DNA of 5,339 nucleotides from JAGUXG01 sp043798435 (GCA_043798435.1 JAZDOR010000114.1:1-5339); one strand, 5' to 3'; positions 1 to 5,339 are shown, counted from the first letter of the stretch. The notes: a model not told the origin generated them from the letters alone. Made by a program: numbers and translations.

Positions 1-727
1 CCACCAAAGAGACCTCCTTGCTCACCATTTCTCCCCTTTGCAGGTATTTGTGGATAACCTTGCCAGAGATGGGAGAGTAAATAAGGGTCTTCTCCAAAAG
101 GGTTTTATAATAATCAAGGCTTGCCTCTGCCCTCTTGACCGCCTCTCTGTAAAGTTCAATGGTCTCCTCCTTTGCACCCCTTTCTAAGAGCCTCTTTTCC
201 TCCTCTGCCTCTTTCACCCTTGCCGTCTCAAGATTAAAAGCCTTTTCCTTTTCGTCCAGGAGCGCTTTTCCGATGACATTGTTTTTGTAAAGATTCTCAT
301 GCCTCTCAAATTCAAGTTTGGCATAATCCATAGCAATAGAAGCAGCGGATAAGACCGCCTCTGCCTTCCTTATCTCCTCAGCCCTTGCCCCAGACCCTGC
401 CTCCTTCAACCTTGCCTTAGCCAGAGATAGCTCTGCTTCCTGTTCTTTCAGCCTTGCCAGAAGCTCTTTATCGTCTATCTTAGCAATCAAATCGCCTTTT
501 TTGATGTTGCTGCCCTCATCTTTTGGAAACTCTATAATCCTTCCCTCTAACTCACTGCCAACCTCTACTTCAAAACCAGGCATTACCTCCACCTTTCCTT
601 CAGCAGAGACATATTCGGGTATAACCTTAAGTGGCAAGGTAACCTTTGGGTCATTCCCCCTCTTTGCAAAGACAAGAACTCCCACTAAAATGACTATCAA
701 ACCTGCAATTAAACCTACCTTCTTCAT
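1..727 (-). CDS. HlyD/DevB-type membrane fusion protein (3' end outside window)
   Basis: This is the periplasmic adaptor of an ABC exporter, expected to link the inner-membrane permease to an outer-membrane channel. The frame is open from ATG at 727 to the left edge, giving 242 codons with no stop. Residues 3-21 are a hydrophobic N-terminal anchor followed by AKRG. Residues about 42-90 resemble the first half of the lipoyl-like domain (VSAEGKVEVMPGFEVEVGSE, ending GDLIAKIDD). Residues about 88-213 are Ala/Glu/Lys-rich and should form the coiled-coil hairpin. Residues 214-235 (TLIYSPISGKVIHKYLQRGE) are the returning lipoyl half, a typical HlyD signature. The beta-barrel and membrane-proximal domains lie outside the window. 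The start overlaps the ATPase stop as ATGA, with AGGA four bases upstream, so translation is probably coupled. Residues 1-137 are duplicated in the chimeric gene at 3128-3721. Confidence 0.9.
   Translation of the reverse strand, partial: MKKVGLIAGLIVILVGVLVFAKRGNDPKVTLPLKVIPEYVSAEGKVEVMPGFEVEVGSELEGRIIEFPKDEGSNIKKGDLIAKIDDKELLARLKEQEAELSLAKARLKEAGSGARAEEIRKAEAVLSAASIAMDYAKLEFERHENLYKNNVIGKALLDEKEKAFNLETARVKEAEEEKRLLERGAKEETIELYREAVKRAEASLDYYKTLLEKTLIYSPISGKVIHKYLQRGEMVSKEVSLV
321..727. repeat. Duplicated HlyD 5' region, left copy (partner 3315-3721)
   Basis: These 407 bp align without gaps to 3315-3721. The first 113 bp (321-433) are identical. A 16-bp patch (434-449) then differs at ten positions. 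The next stretch to about 669 is almost identical, with a few scattered changes and a cluster at 534-538. The last ~55 bp, encoding the N-terminal membrane anchor, are strongly diverged. Both copies are in direct orientation about 3.0 kb apart. Confidence 0.9.
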
Positions 728-1383
728 TTTATCCTACCATCCTCTAAAAATACAATTTCATCGGCTAATGGCTCTACTTTGGGGTCATGGCTGACCACAA
801 CTACAACTTTTTCTAAATCACAAGCCAATCCTTTCAAAAGAGATAGGACCTGTAGCCCTGTTTTAGAATCAAGGTTTGCTGTTGGTTCATCTGCCAGAAT
901 GATCTTTGGCTCGCAAGCCAAAGCACGGGCTATGGCAACCCTCTGCTTCTCCCCTCCACTCAGGTCTTTGGGATAAAAATAGCTCCTTTTTGATAAGCCA
1001 ACTATATCCAAAAGCCTTAATGCCTCAGACTTGAGATTATTTCTCTTTCCTTTAAGCCGCAAGACAAGCTCTATATTCTCGCAAGCATTCAAAGAGGGAA
1101 ATAGATTGAATGACTGAAAGGTAAAGCCAAAGTATCTCTTTCTAATCTCAGGAAGTTTATCTTCACTGAGATTGCTCATCATTTTTCCATCCACAACAAT
1201 CTGACCGCTTGTTGGTCTCAGGATACAGCCCATCATTGAGAGAAGGGTTGTCTTTCCAGAACCAGAGGGCCCCATAATAAGCAGAAGTTTCCCTTTTGTC
1301 AGGGACAGGCTCACCGAATCCACAGCCACGACCTCAATTTGTCCTTCTTTATAGACCTTGGTAATATTTCGTGTTTCAAGCAT
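724..1383 (-). CDS. ABC transporter ATP-binding protein, DevA/LolD/MacB type
   Basis: This is the cytoplasmic ATPase that powers the exporter formed with the adjacent permease and HlyD-type adaptor. At 219 aa it is full length for a single-domain exporter ATPase of this class. Visible motifs are Walker A GPSGSGKT at 38-45, Q-loop Gln90 in GFTFQS, ABC signature LSGGEKQR at 141-148, Walker B IILADEP at 161-167 with catalytic Glu166, D-loop ANLD at 169-172 and switch His199 in SHD. No catalytic residue is missing. ATG at 1383 starts the usual MLETRNITKVY N-terminus. The ribosome site before it is weak (only AAAG next to the ATG), and the upstream gap is filled by repeats. The stop overlaps the downstream adaptor start by four bases. 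Substrate cannot be told from the sequence; DevA, LolD and MacB ATPases serve lipid, lipoprotein or peptide export. Confidence 0.95.
   Translation of the reverse strand: MLETRNITKVYKEGQIEVVAVDSVSLSLTKGKLLLIMGPSGSGKTTLLSMMGCILRPTSGQIVVDGKMMSNLSEDKLPEIRKRYFGFTFQSFNLFPSLNACENIELVLRLKGKRNNLKSEALRLLDIVGLSKRSYFYPKDLSGGEKQRVAIARALACEPKIILADEPTANLDSKTGLQVLSLLKGLACDLEKVVVVVSHDPKVEPLADEIVFLEDGRIK
732..735 (-). promoter_or_regulatory. Ribosome binding site of the HlyD-type gene, inside the ATPase 3' end
   Basis: On the minus strand AGGA is followed by TAAA and then ATG, all within the last codons of the ATPase gene. A GAGG lies a little further upstream at 741-744. Together with the ATGA overlap this supports the chosen start at 727 and translational coupling. 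Confidence 0.6.
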
Positions 1384-1396
1384 CTTTATGTCAAAA

Positions 1397-1438
1397 GTTA
1401 GAAATTAGAAGTTAGAAGTTAGATATTCTGTATTCTGT
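1397..1438. repeat. Heptamer tandem repeat array (GTTAGAA/ATTCTGT)
   Basis: Six contiguous 7-base units read on the plus strand: GTTAGAA, ATTAGAA, GTTAGAA, GTTAGAT, ATTCTGT, ATTCTGT. The first four are variants of one word and the last two are identical to each other. The array sits just upstream of the ATPase start, between the ATG and the inverted-repeat element at 1443-1652. It resembles in style the short tandemly repeated heptamers known from some cyanobacteria, but the words themselves are not identified. Confidence 0.8.
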
Positions 1439-1442
1439 TCTC

Positions 1443-1652
1443 GTAACACTTTACTCACCTGAAGTAAAATTAGCCTTTGGAGACTTTGGAGAAATAAAAT
1501 ATAATCACGAAATCCCGAAAAAACGAAAACACGAAAAATTAAAGGATGATATTCTTAATTTTATAGTTCAATTTACTTTTTTCCTTTTCGGGCTTTCATC
1601 CTTTCGGGCTTTCGTGTTTCTCCTTTTACTTCACTCTCGGTAAATAGTTACC
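1443..1652. repeat. Intergenic inverted-repeat element with CACGAAA-type arms
   Basis: This element fills most of the 277-bp gap between the permease stop and the ATPase start. Its edges are GTAACACTTTACTCA (1443-1457) and a right-hand TAAATAGTTACC (1641-1652), diverged versions of the boundary boxes of the other gaps. Just inside is a perfect 10-bp inverted pair, TGAAGTAAAA (1460-1469) and TTTTACTTCA (1624-1633). Inside that is an imperfect inverted pair of about 31 bp, 1506-1536 against the CGGGCTTTC-rich stretch around 1583-1617. The right arm contains two near-copies of CCTTTCGGGCTTTC (1583-1597 and 1600-1613). No coding potential is evident. It interrupts what should be a tight operon and may alter mRNA structure or stability between the two genes. 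Confidence 0.7.
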
Positions 1653-1660
1653 TGTTCTCC

Positions 1661-2788
1661 CTATGACTTAAAAACAGTTGCTGGATCCAAATTCCGTATC
1701 TTTCTCACAGAAAAAACAGATGAAGCAAGACAGGTGAAAAGGACGATAACAAATAGAGAAAGAAAAAGAATAGGTTCTAAGTATAAACTCACCCCAACCT
1801 TTTCTACGCCATCTTTTATAGCCAAAACAATGAGAGAACTTAAGGCATAACCTAAAACAGTTGTTATTCCAACCTGAAAGAGGATAACCTGATAGATATC
1901 CGTATTCTTTGCCCCAAGTGCCTTGAGGGTTCCAAACTCTCGTAAATGCTCCATTGTATTGGCATAGACTGTCTGGCCAACGATTGCTGCACCCACCAAT
2001 AGACCAAGGATAGCGGTGAGAAAGAAAGCCATCCCTATCCCTGTCTCCACTGTCCAATACATCACGGTCTTTCTGATAAAGTCATTTTTGGTGTGGACAT
2101 CATTGTCATTCATACACCTTCTTAGTTCCTCTACGATTGGCTTTATCTTCTCTTTGGCTCTTGCCTTAGCCACGATAAATACCGTGTCGTCTTTTGAAAT
2201 AAACTTTTCCGATGCCTGAGCCTGATTGTAGGAGATAAAGAGCACAGGCATAGTGGTAAAGCTCCGTAGCCCCTGGGATATTCCCACAAGCCTGAATTTC
2301 ATTCCGCTCAACTCATAGTTTGTGCCGATATTCAGTCTTCCAAGTCTCTGTTCAGAACTTTTGTCAACAATCATATATCTTCCACCCTTTACATCAGCCT
2401 GAGAGCCTGAAACCATTGACCAGGGGCCACCAATCCCTGTATCAGGGTTGTAACCAACTATCTGCACCTGTTCAATGCTACCGTTTTGTAGCTTCAAATA
2501 ACCAAAAGCAAGAATCAGCTTCTCTGTCCAGAGGATATCAGAAAACCCATCTATCCTATTTGCCCTATCTTCAGGAATTGGATTAGCAAAGTCAAAGCAC
2601 TGAATATTTTTGCTGGTTATCCAGATATCTGCATCAATGTGCTTGATGATTGCCGTAGCATTTCCCATCATCCCAAGATACATAGCCACCTGAATAAGGG
2701 CAAGCAGACCAGAGAATGTTATCCCAACAAGCGTGATAACAAACCTCATCTTCTCACGAAACAGCGTTTTTATGGCTAACCAGAACAT
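1661..2788 (-). CDS. ABC transporter permease, DevC/FtsX-MacB-like
   Basis: This is the inner-membrane permease of the exporter, partner of the ATPase and HlyD-type adaptor encoded downstream. The 375-aa protein has the classic four-helix layout of this family. TM1 is at about 16-40, followed by a large extracytoplasmic domain of ~200 residues (about 42-245). TM2 is at about 250-275, TM3 at about 301-324 and TM4 at about 337-361. Between TM2 and TM3 lies the conserved cytoplasmic segment EFGTLKALGAKNTDIY (284-299), which contacts the ATPase in this fold. The C-terminus RNLDPATVFKS matches the family's usual 'dPa.vf' ending. The N-terminal pattern (LFREKMRF then VGITFSGLLAL) and length fit DevC better than FtsX, LolC or MacB. 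The start at 2788 has GGAG seven bases upstream. The gene is separated from the ATPase by repeats but very likely belongs to the same operon. Confidence 0.9.
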   Translation of the reverse strand: MFWLAIKTLFREKMRFVITLVGITFSGLLALIQVAMYLGMMGNATAIIKHIDADIWITSKNIQCFDFANPIPEDRANRIDGFSDILWTEKLILAFGYLKLQNGSIEQVQIVGYNPDTGIGGPWSMVSGSQADVKGGRYMIVDKSSEQRLGRLNIGTNYELSGMKFRLVGISQGLRSFTTMPVLFISYNQAQASEKFISKDDTVFIVAKARAKEKIKPIVEELRRCMNDNDVHTKNDFIRKTVMYWTVETGIGMAFFLTAILGLLVGAAIVGQTVYANTMEHLREFGTLKALGAKNTDIYQVILFQVGITTVLGYALSSLIVLAIKDGVEKVGVSLYLEPILFLSLFVIVLFTCLASSVFSVRKIRNLDPATVFKS

Positions 2789-2795
2789 ATCATTA

Positions 2796-2800
2796 CTCCA
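2796..2800 (-). promoter_or_regulatory. Ribosome binding site of the permease gene
   Basis: On the minus strand TGGAG is followed by seven bases (TAATGAT) and then ATG at 2788. This is the clearest Shine-Dalgarno match in the window and supports the chosen permease start. Confidence 0.65.
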
Positions 2801-2863
2801 AAGATATTTTTAACCACAAATGGCACAAAGTTTACAAAGAATTAGAGAATTATTTCTTTTTCC

Positions 2864-3149
2864 GTAATTACTCAAAATCTTTTCGGAAATGTTTAGCCAC
2901 AGATGAACCCCGTTAGAAATTATGTCCTATTCTTGGGATAAAACTGGTATTTCTAATGGGGTGAACACAGAAGAGATATTTAGACACTGATTTACACAGA
3001 TACTCACAGATAATTTTTTAATTCTTATCAGTGTAATCTGTGTTAATCCAAAGTCAAAAGAATAAGTGTTAATCTGTGCGTATCTGTGGCAAGATTTATT
3101 TTATTTTTCTGTGGCTTTTCCACAATCCTAAATTTTATGAGTAGTTACC
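2864..3149. repeat. Intergenic element bounded by GTAATTACTCA / TGAGTAGTTAC boxes
   Basis: This element occupies nearly all of the 339-bp gap between the chimera stop and the permease start, and its right end lies inside the chimera coding region. The boundary boxes are GTAATTACTCA (2864-2874) and TGAGTAGTTAC (3138-3148), inverted and matching at 10 of 11 bases. The interior is rich in CACAGAT/ATCTGTG words. One inverted pair of 17 bases, 2995-3011 against 3072-3088, has one mismatch. Another of 13 bases, 2989-3001 against 3036-3048, also has one mismatch. The left 185 bp (2864-3048) recur almost identically at 5156-5339. A 54-bp palindrome is inserted at 2908-2961. The short stretch 2789-2863 outside the element holds a CACAAAG-type word, and its 12-mer ACAAAGTTTACA recurs at 3816-3827. 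Confidence 0.75.
2908..2961. mobile_element. 54-bp MITE-like palindrome with TGAA flanks (copy 1)
   Basis: The ends are CCCCGTTAGAAAT (2908-2920) and ATTTCTAATGGGG (2949-2961), 13-bp inverted repeats with one mismatch that is still a G-T pair in the hairpin. A direct TGAA flanks both sides (2904-2907 and 2962-2965), as expected of a target-site duplication. Removing the element and one TGAA restores a continuous CACAGATGAACACAG repeat. The 28-bp centre can form a second small stem, GTCC against GGGATA with a bulge. It is too short to encode anything, so it would have to be mobilised in trans or be a REP-like hairpin. Confidence 0.65.
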
Positions 3150-3721
3150 TTTTTCCTTAGCCCCTCCAGAAAGATATAAACCCCTGTCTTAAGAAGCTCT
3201 TTCAGCTCTATGCCGACAACCTCTTCCCGATAGACAGGATCCTCCTCATAGTTTATAATGATGCCATTCAGCATTCCCCAGAGGATATTAGCCACAGCCC
3301 ATGGGTCAATCTTAGCATAATCCATAGCAATAGAAGCAGCGGATAAGACCGCCTCTGCCTTCCTTATCTCCTCAGCCCTTGCCCCAGACCCTGCCTCCTT
3401 CAACCTTGCCTTAGCCAGAGATAGCTCAGAGCCAGCCTCCTTTAGCCTTGCCAGAAGCTCTTTATCGTCTATCTTAGCTATCAAATCGCCTTTTTTGATG
3501 TTGCTGCCCTCATCTTTTGGAAACTCTGAAAGCCTTCCCTCTAATTCACTGCCAACCTCTACTTCAAAACCAGGCATTACCTCCACCTTTCCTTCAGCAG
3601 AGACATATTCGGGTATAGCCTTGAGTGGCAAGGTAACCTTTGGGTCATTCCCTCTCTTTGCAAAGAGCAAAGCCGAAACCAAAGCAATAATCACTCCCAC
3701 AACCAAAACTATCTTCTTCAT
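3128..3721 (-). CDS. Chimeric gene: HlyD-type N-terminus joined to TetR-like C-terminus
   Basis: The 197-aa product has three parts. Residues 1-137 match the adaptor at the left of the window almost exactly: N-terminal anchor at 4-20, lipoyl-like half at about 42-90, then the start of the coiled coil. At codon 137/138 (MDYAK then IDPWAV) homology stops. Residues 138-191, including ANILWGMLNGIIINY and ELLKTGVYIFLEGLRKK, resemble the last helices of TetR/AcrR-family regulators. The final residues VTTHKI and the stop are encoded by the intergenic repeat box at 3138-3149. The product has no DNA-binding helix-turn-helix and lacks the second half of the adaptor, so neither ancestral function should survive. 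It is probably a recombination relic, although the frame is intact. GGA lies 11 bases before the ATG, a weak ribosome site. The TetR call rests on pattern recognition only. Confidence 0.65.
   Translation of the reverse strand: MKKIVLVVGVIIALVSALLFAKRGNDPKVTLPLKAIPEYVSAEGKVEVMPGFEVEVGSELEGRLSEFPKDEGSNIKKGDLIAKIDDKELLARLKEAGSELSLAKARLKEAGSGARAEEIRKAEAVLSAASIAMDYAKIDPWAVANILWGMLNGIIINYEEDPVYREEVVGIELKELLKTGVYIFLEGLRKKVTTHKI
3315..3721. repeat. Duplicated HlyD 5' region, right copy (partner 321-727)
   Basis: This is the second copy of the 407-bp direct repeat. Homology begins abruptly next to the TetR-like segment (junction near 3311) and ends at the ATG. Upstream flanks of the two copies are unrelated: the left copy is preceded by the ATPase gene and this one by an intergenic element. 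Confidence 0.9.
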
Positions 3722-3735
3722 TTTTTATTTATTCC

Positions 3736-3917
3736 GTAACTATTCAGCATATCTTTTTGAAAGCCACAGATTCACAGATTAAAACCATTCTTTTTGATAT
3801 ATTAATGATTTTTTTACAAAGTTTACACTTAGCCCTAATGGATATTTCTTTTCTGAATATTTCATACATTCAATCTGTGAATCTGTGGCATTTTATTTTT
3901 GCTAATGAGTAGTTACC
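3736..3917. repeat. Intergenic element between rarA and the chimera
   Basis: The boundary boxes are GTAACTATTCA (3736-3746) and TGAGTAGTTACC (3906-3917), inverted with one mismatch over 11 bases. Inside is a perfect 18-bp inverted pair: GCCACAGATTCACAGATT (3763-3780) and its reverse complement (3872-3889), separated by 91 bp of AT-rich DNA. The left box lies 14 bp upstream of the chimera ATG and the right box abuts the rarA stop codon. No coding potential and no clear terminator were seen. Confidence 0.75.
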
Positions 3918-5141
3918 TTATTCCTCCATATATCTTCTTTCCTTTAATTCTTCAGGAAAATATTCTTGTTTTTCCTTGTAACAAAAATCTGGACTATATT
4001 TATAATCCTTAGCATATCCCAGGTCTTTCATTAATTGAGTAGGGGCGTTGCGTAAATGCAAAGGAACTGGCAAATTCCCATACTCCTTAACATCGGCAGC
4101 AGCTTTTTGATAAGCAGAATAAAGCTCATTTGATTTTTTGCACTTTGCCATATAAACCACTGCTTGAGCCAATATTACATTGCATTCAGGCACTCCAATA
4201 AAATGGCACGCCTGATAAGCGGCTGTTGCTTGTTCCAAGGCTCGTGAATTAGCCAAGCCTATATCTTCTGAAGCAAAACGAACAATTCTTCTGGCAATAT
4301 ATAAAGGGTCTTCGCCGGCTTCAATCATTCTGGCTAACCAATAAAGAGCCGCATCGGCATCTGACCCTCTCATTGATTTATGAAGAGCGGAGATAATATT
4401 ATAATGTTCCTCTCCATCCTTATCGTAAATCAAATAAGATTTTTGAAAGGATTCTTTAATAATATCGTATGTGATCTTTATTTCATCATTAGGTGAGGTT
4501 AAAACAGAGTATTCCAGAACATTAAGGGCTTTTCTGGCGTCTCCATTGCTCATTTGAGCTATAATATCAATAATCTCTTTTTCAATCTTGATCTTCAGAT
4601 TGCCAAATCCCCTCTCTTTATTTTCCAAAGCCCTATTGATTATTTTTGAAATATGTTCTTTATTAAGTTGCTTGAAAACAAAAACCTGGCACCTTGAAAG
4701 TAAGGCACCAATTACTTCAAAACTGGGGTTTTCAGTGGTCGCACCGATAAGAACAACTAATCCCTTTTCCACATGAGGCAAAAGTGCGTCTTGTTGAGCT
4801 TTATTCCAACGATGGATTTCATCTATAAATAAAATTGTCTTTCTCCCTGATTTTTTGCTCTCTTTGGCTTCATCTAAAATTTGAGTCAAATCCTTTTTGC
4901 CGCTGGTAACTGCACTAATTTGCTTAAATTGCGAATCACTTTGTCGAGCAATAATAAAAGCCAGGGTAGTCTTTCCGCTACCCGGTGGCCCCCAAAAGAT
5001 CATTGATGGCAATCTATCAGATTTTATTGCTTCTCTTAATAATCTTTTTTCTCCGACTATCTCTTCCTGCCCAAAAAAATCATCAAGGCATAGAGGTCTT
5101 ATCCGATCTGCCAGAGGTTGGTCATTGTTTTGATTTTCCAT
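3918..5141 (-). CDS. rarA: Replication-associated recombination protein A (RarA/MgsA), AAA+ ATPase
   Basis: RarA is a cytoplasmic AAA+ ATPase related to clamp-loader subunits and RuvB that acts at stalled replication forks (homologues: E. coli RarA/MgsA, eukaryotic WRNIP1/Mgs1). The 407-aa product shows Walker A GPPGSGKT at 51-58, Walker B ILFIDEIHR at 103-111, NKAQQDALLP at 113-122, sensor 1 GATTENPS at 133-140, arginine finger Arg150 in LLSRC, and sensor 2 GDARKALN at 200-207. The C-terminal tetramerisation region is also typical: AALYWLARMIEAGEDPLYIARR, RFASEDIGLA, KSNELYSAY, PVPLHLRNAPT. The protein ends ERRYMEE, where relatives usually run some residues further, and the last two bases of its stop codon belong to the adjoining repeat. 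ATG at 5141 gives the expected N-terminus. No Shine-Dalgarno is visible, only A-rich leader. It appears to be a separate unit from the exporter. Confidence 0.96.
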   Translation of the reverse strand: MENQNNDQPLADRIRPLCLDDFFGQEEIVGEKRLLREAIKSDRLPSMIFWGPPGSGKTTLAFIIARQSDSQFKQISAVTSGKKDLTQILDEAKESKKSGRKTILFIDEIHRWNKAQQDALLPHVEKGLVVLIGATTENPSFEVIGALLSRCQVFVFKQLNKEHISKIINRALENKERGFGNLKIKIEKEIIDIIAQMSNGDARKALNVLEYSVLTSPNDEIKITYDIIKESFQKSYLIYDKDGEEHYNIISALHKSMRGSDADAALYWLARMIEAGEDPLYIARRIVRFASEDIGLANSRALEQATAAYQACHFIGVPECNVILAQAVVYMAKCKKSNELYSAYQKAAADVKEYGNLPVPLHLRNAPTQLMKDLGYAKDYKYSPDFCYKEKQEYFPEELKERRYMEE

Positions 5142-5155
5142 GGTTTATTTTTTAT

Positions 5156-5339
5156 GTAATTACTCAAAATCTTGGGGAAATATTTAGCCACAGATGAACC
5201 CCGTTAGAAATTATGTCCTATTCTTGGGATAAAACTGGTATTTCTAACGGGGTGAACACAGAAGAGATATTTAGACACTGATTTACACAGATACTCACAG
5301 ATAATTTTTTAATTCTTATCAGTGTAATCTGTGTTAATC
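5156..5339. repeat. Second copy of the intergenic element, cut by the window edge
   Basis: It starts with GTAATTACTCA (5156-5166), 14 bp upstream of the rarA ATG, and aligns to 2864-3048 with only a few substitutions and one 1-bp indel up to the last base of the window. It probably continues beyond it. It contains a second copy of the 54-bp palindrome at the same internal site. Any rarA promoter must lie in or beyond this repeat; none was confidently identified. Confidence 0.85.
5199..5252. mobile_element. 54-bp MITE-like palindrome with TGAA flanks (copy 2)
   Basis: The ends CCCCGTTAGAAAT (5199-5211) and ATTTCTAACGGGG (5240-5252) are perfect 13-bp inverted repeats. TGAA flanks both sides (5195-5198 and 5253-5256). 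The sequence is identical to copy 1 except for one base in the right arm, where this copy keeps the perfect palindrome. Both copies occupy the same position in their host repeat, so the insertion preceded copying of the larger repeat. Confidence 0.65.

Noticed and set aside
501..794. Plus-strand open frame of 97 codons, with a similar one at 3495-3782
   Set aside because: Both are antisense to the duplicated hlyD region. Their similarity follows from the duplication, and the minus-strand frame has the recognisable family motifs.
1668..2057. Minus-strand open frame of 129 codons overlapping the permease
   Set aside because: It lies in another frame inside the permease gene, whose conserved helices and C-terminal motif are convincing, and its own composition is not protein-like.
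2908..2961. Palindrome as an intrinsic terminator or operator for the neighbouring genes
   Set aside because: There is no T-run after it on either strand, and the TGAA flanks plus an identical copy at 5199-5252 fit an inserted repeat better.
2864..3090. CRISPR array suggested by recurring CACAGAT/ATCTGTG words
   Set aside because: The words are short, unevenly spaced, present in both orientations and without unique spacers of constant length; they form nested inverted repeats.
3110..3124. Hairpin TGTGG-CTTTT-CCACA just downstream of the chimera stop as a rho-independent terminator
   Set aside because: The stem is only 5 bp, and on the transcribed (minus) strand it is followed by an A-rich tract, not a T-run.
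3781..3830. Promoter for the chimera (TTGTAA and TATATC words on the minus strand)
   Set aside because: The spacing between candidate -35 and -10 words is about 12 bases, and AT-rich DNA gives such matches by chance.

Overview
The window is a stretch of bacterial chromosome, probably from a diderm (Gram-negative type) bacterium, because it carries a periplasmic-adaptor (HlyD-type) efflux system. I cannot name the phylum. The AT-rich intergenic DNA is packed with words such as CACAGAT and CACGAAA, bounded by short inverted boxes. That looks like a repeat-laden, possibly uncultured lineage, but this is inference. All convincing genes are on the minus strand, so transcription runs right to left.

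In transcription order the layout is as follows. (1) A partial intergenic repeat at 5156-5339. (2) rarA at 5141-3918, a AAA+ replication-associated recombination ATPase with a short C-terminus. (3) An inverted-repeat intergenic element at 3917-3736. (4) A chimeric gene at 3721-3128. Its first ~137 codons duplicate the HlyD-type gene at the far left of the window, and its last ~55 codons look like the ligand-binding end of a TetR regulator. (5) An intergenic element at 3149-2864 that contains a 54-bp palindromic insertion. (6) A DevC/FtsX-type ABC permease at 2788-1661. (7) A third intergenic element at 1652-1443 with a heptamer-repeat array next to it at 1438-1397. (8) A LolD/MacB/DevA-type ABC ATPase at 1383-724. 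(9) A HlyD/DevB-type membrane fusion protein that starts at 727, overlaps the ATPase by ATGA, and runs off the left edge.

Permease, ATPase and fusion protein together make a DevBCA-like exporter: inner-membrane permease, cytoplasmic ATPase and periplasmic adaptor. A TetR regulator commonly sits beside such operons. Here the position upstream of the permease holds the HlyD-TetR chimera, which looks like the scar of a tandem duplication or unequal recombination in an ancestral tetR-permease-ATPase-hlyD operon.

The most unusual signal is between the genes. All three complete intergenic gaps are filled by an element bounded by GTAAYTAYTCA-like boxes in inverted orientation (diverged in the leftmost gap), with further inverted repeats nested inside. 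A fourth box begins the repeat upstream of rarA. The right-hand boxes sit at, or inside, the 3' ends of the neighbouring genes and appear to supply the stop codon of the chimera and part of the stop codon of rarA.
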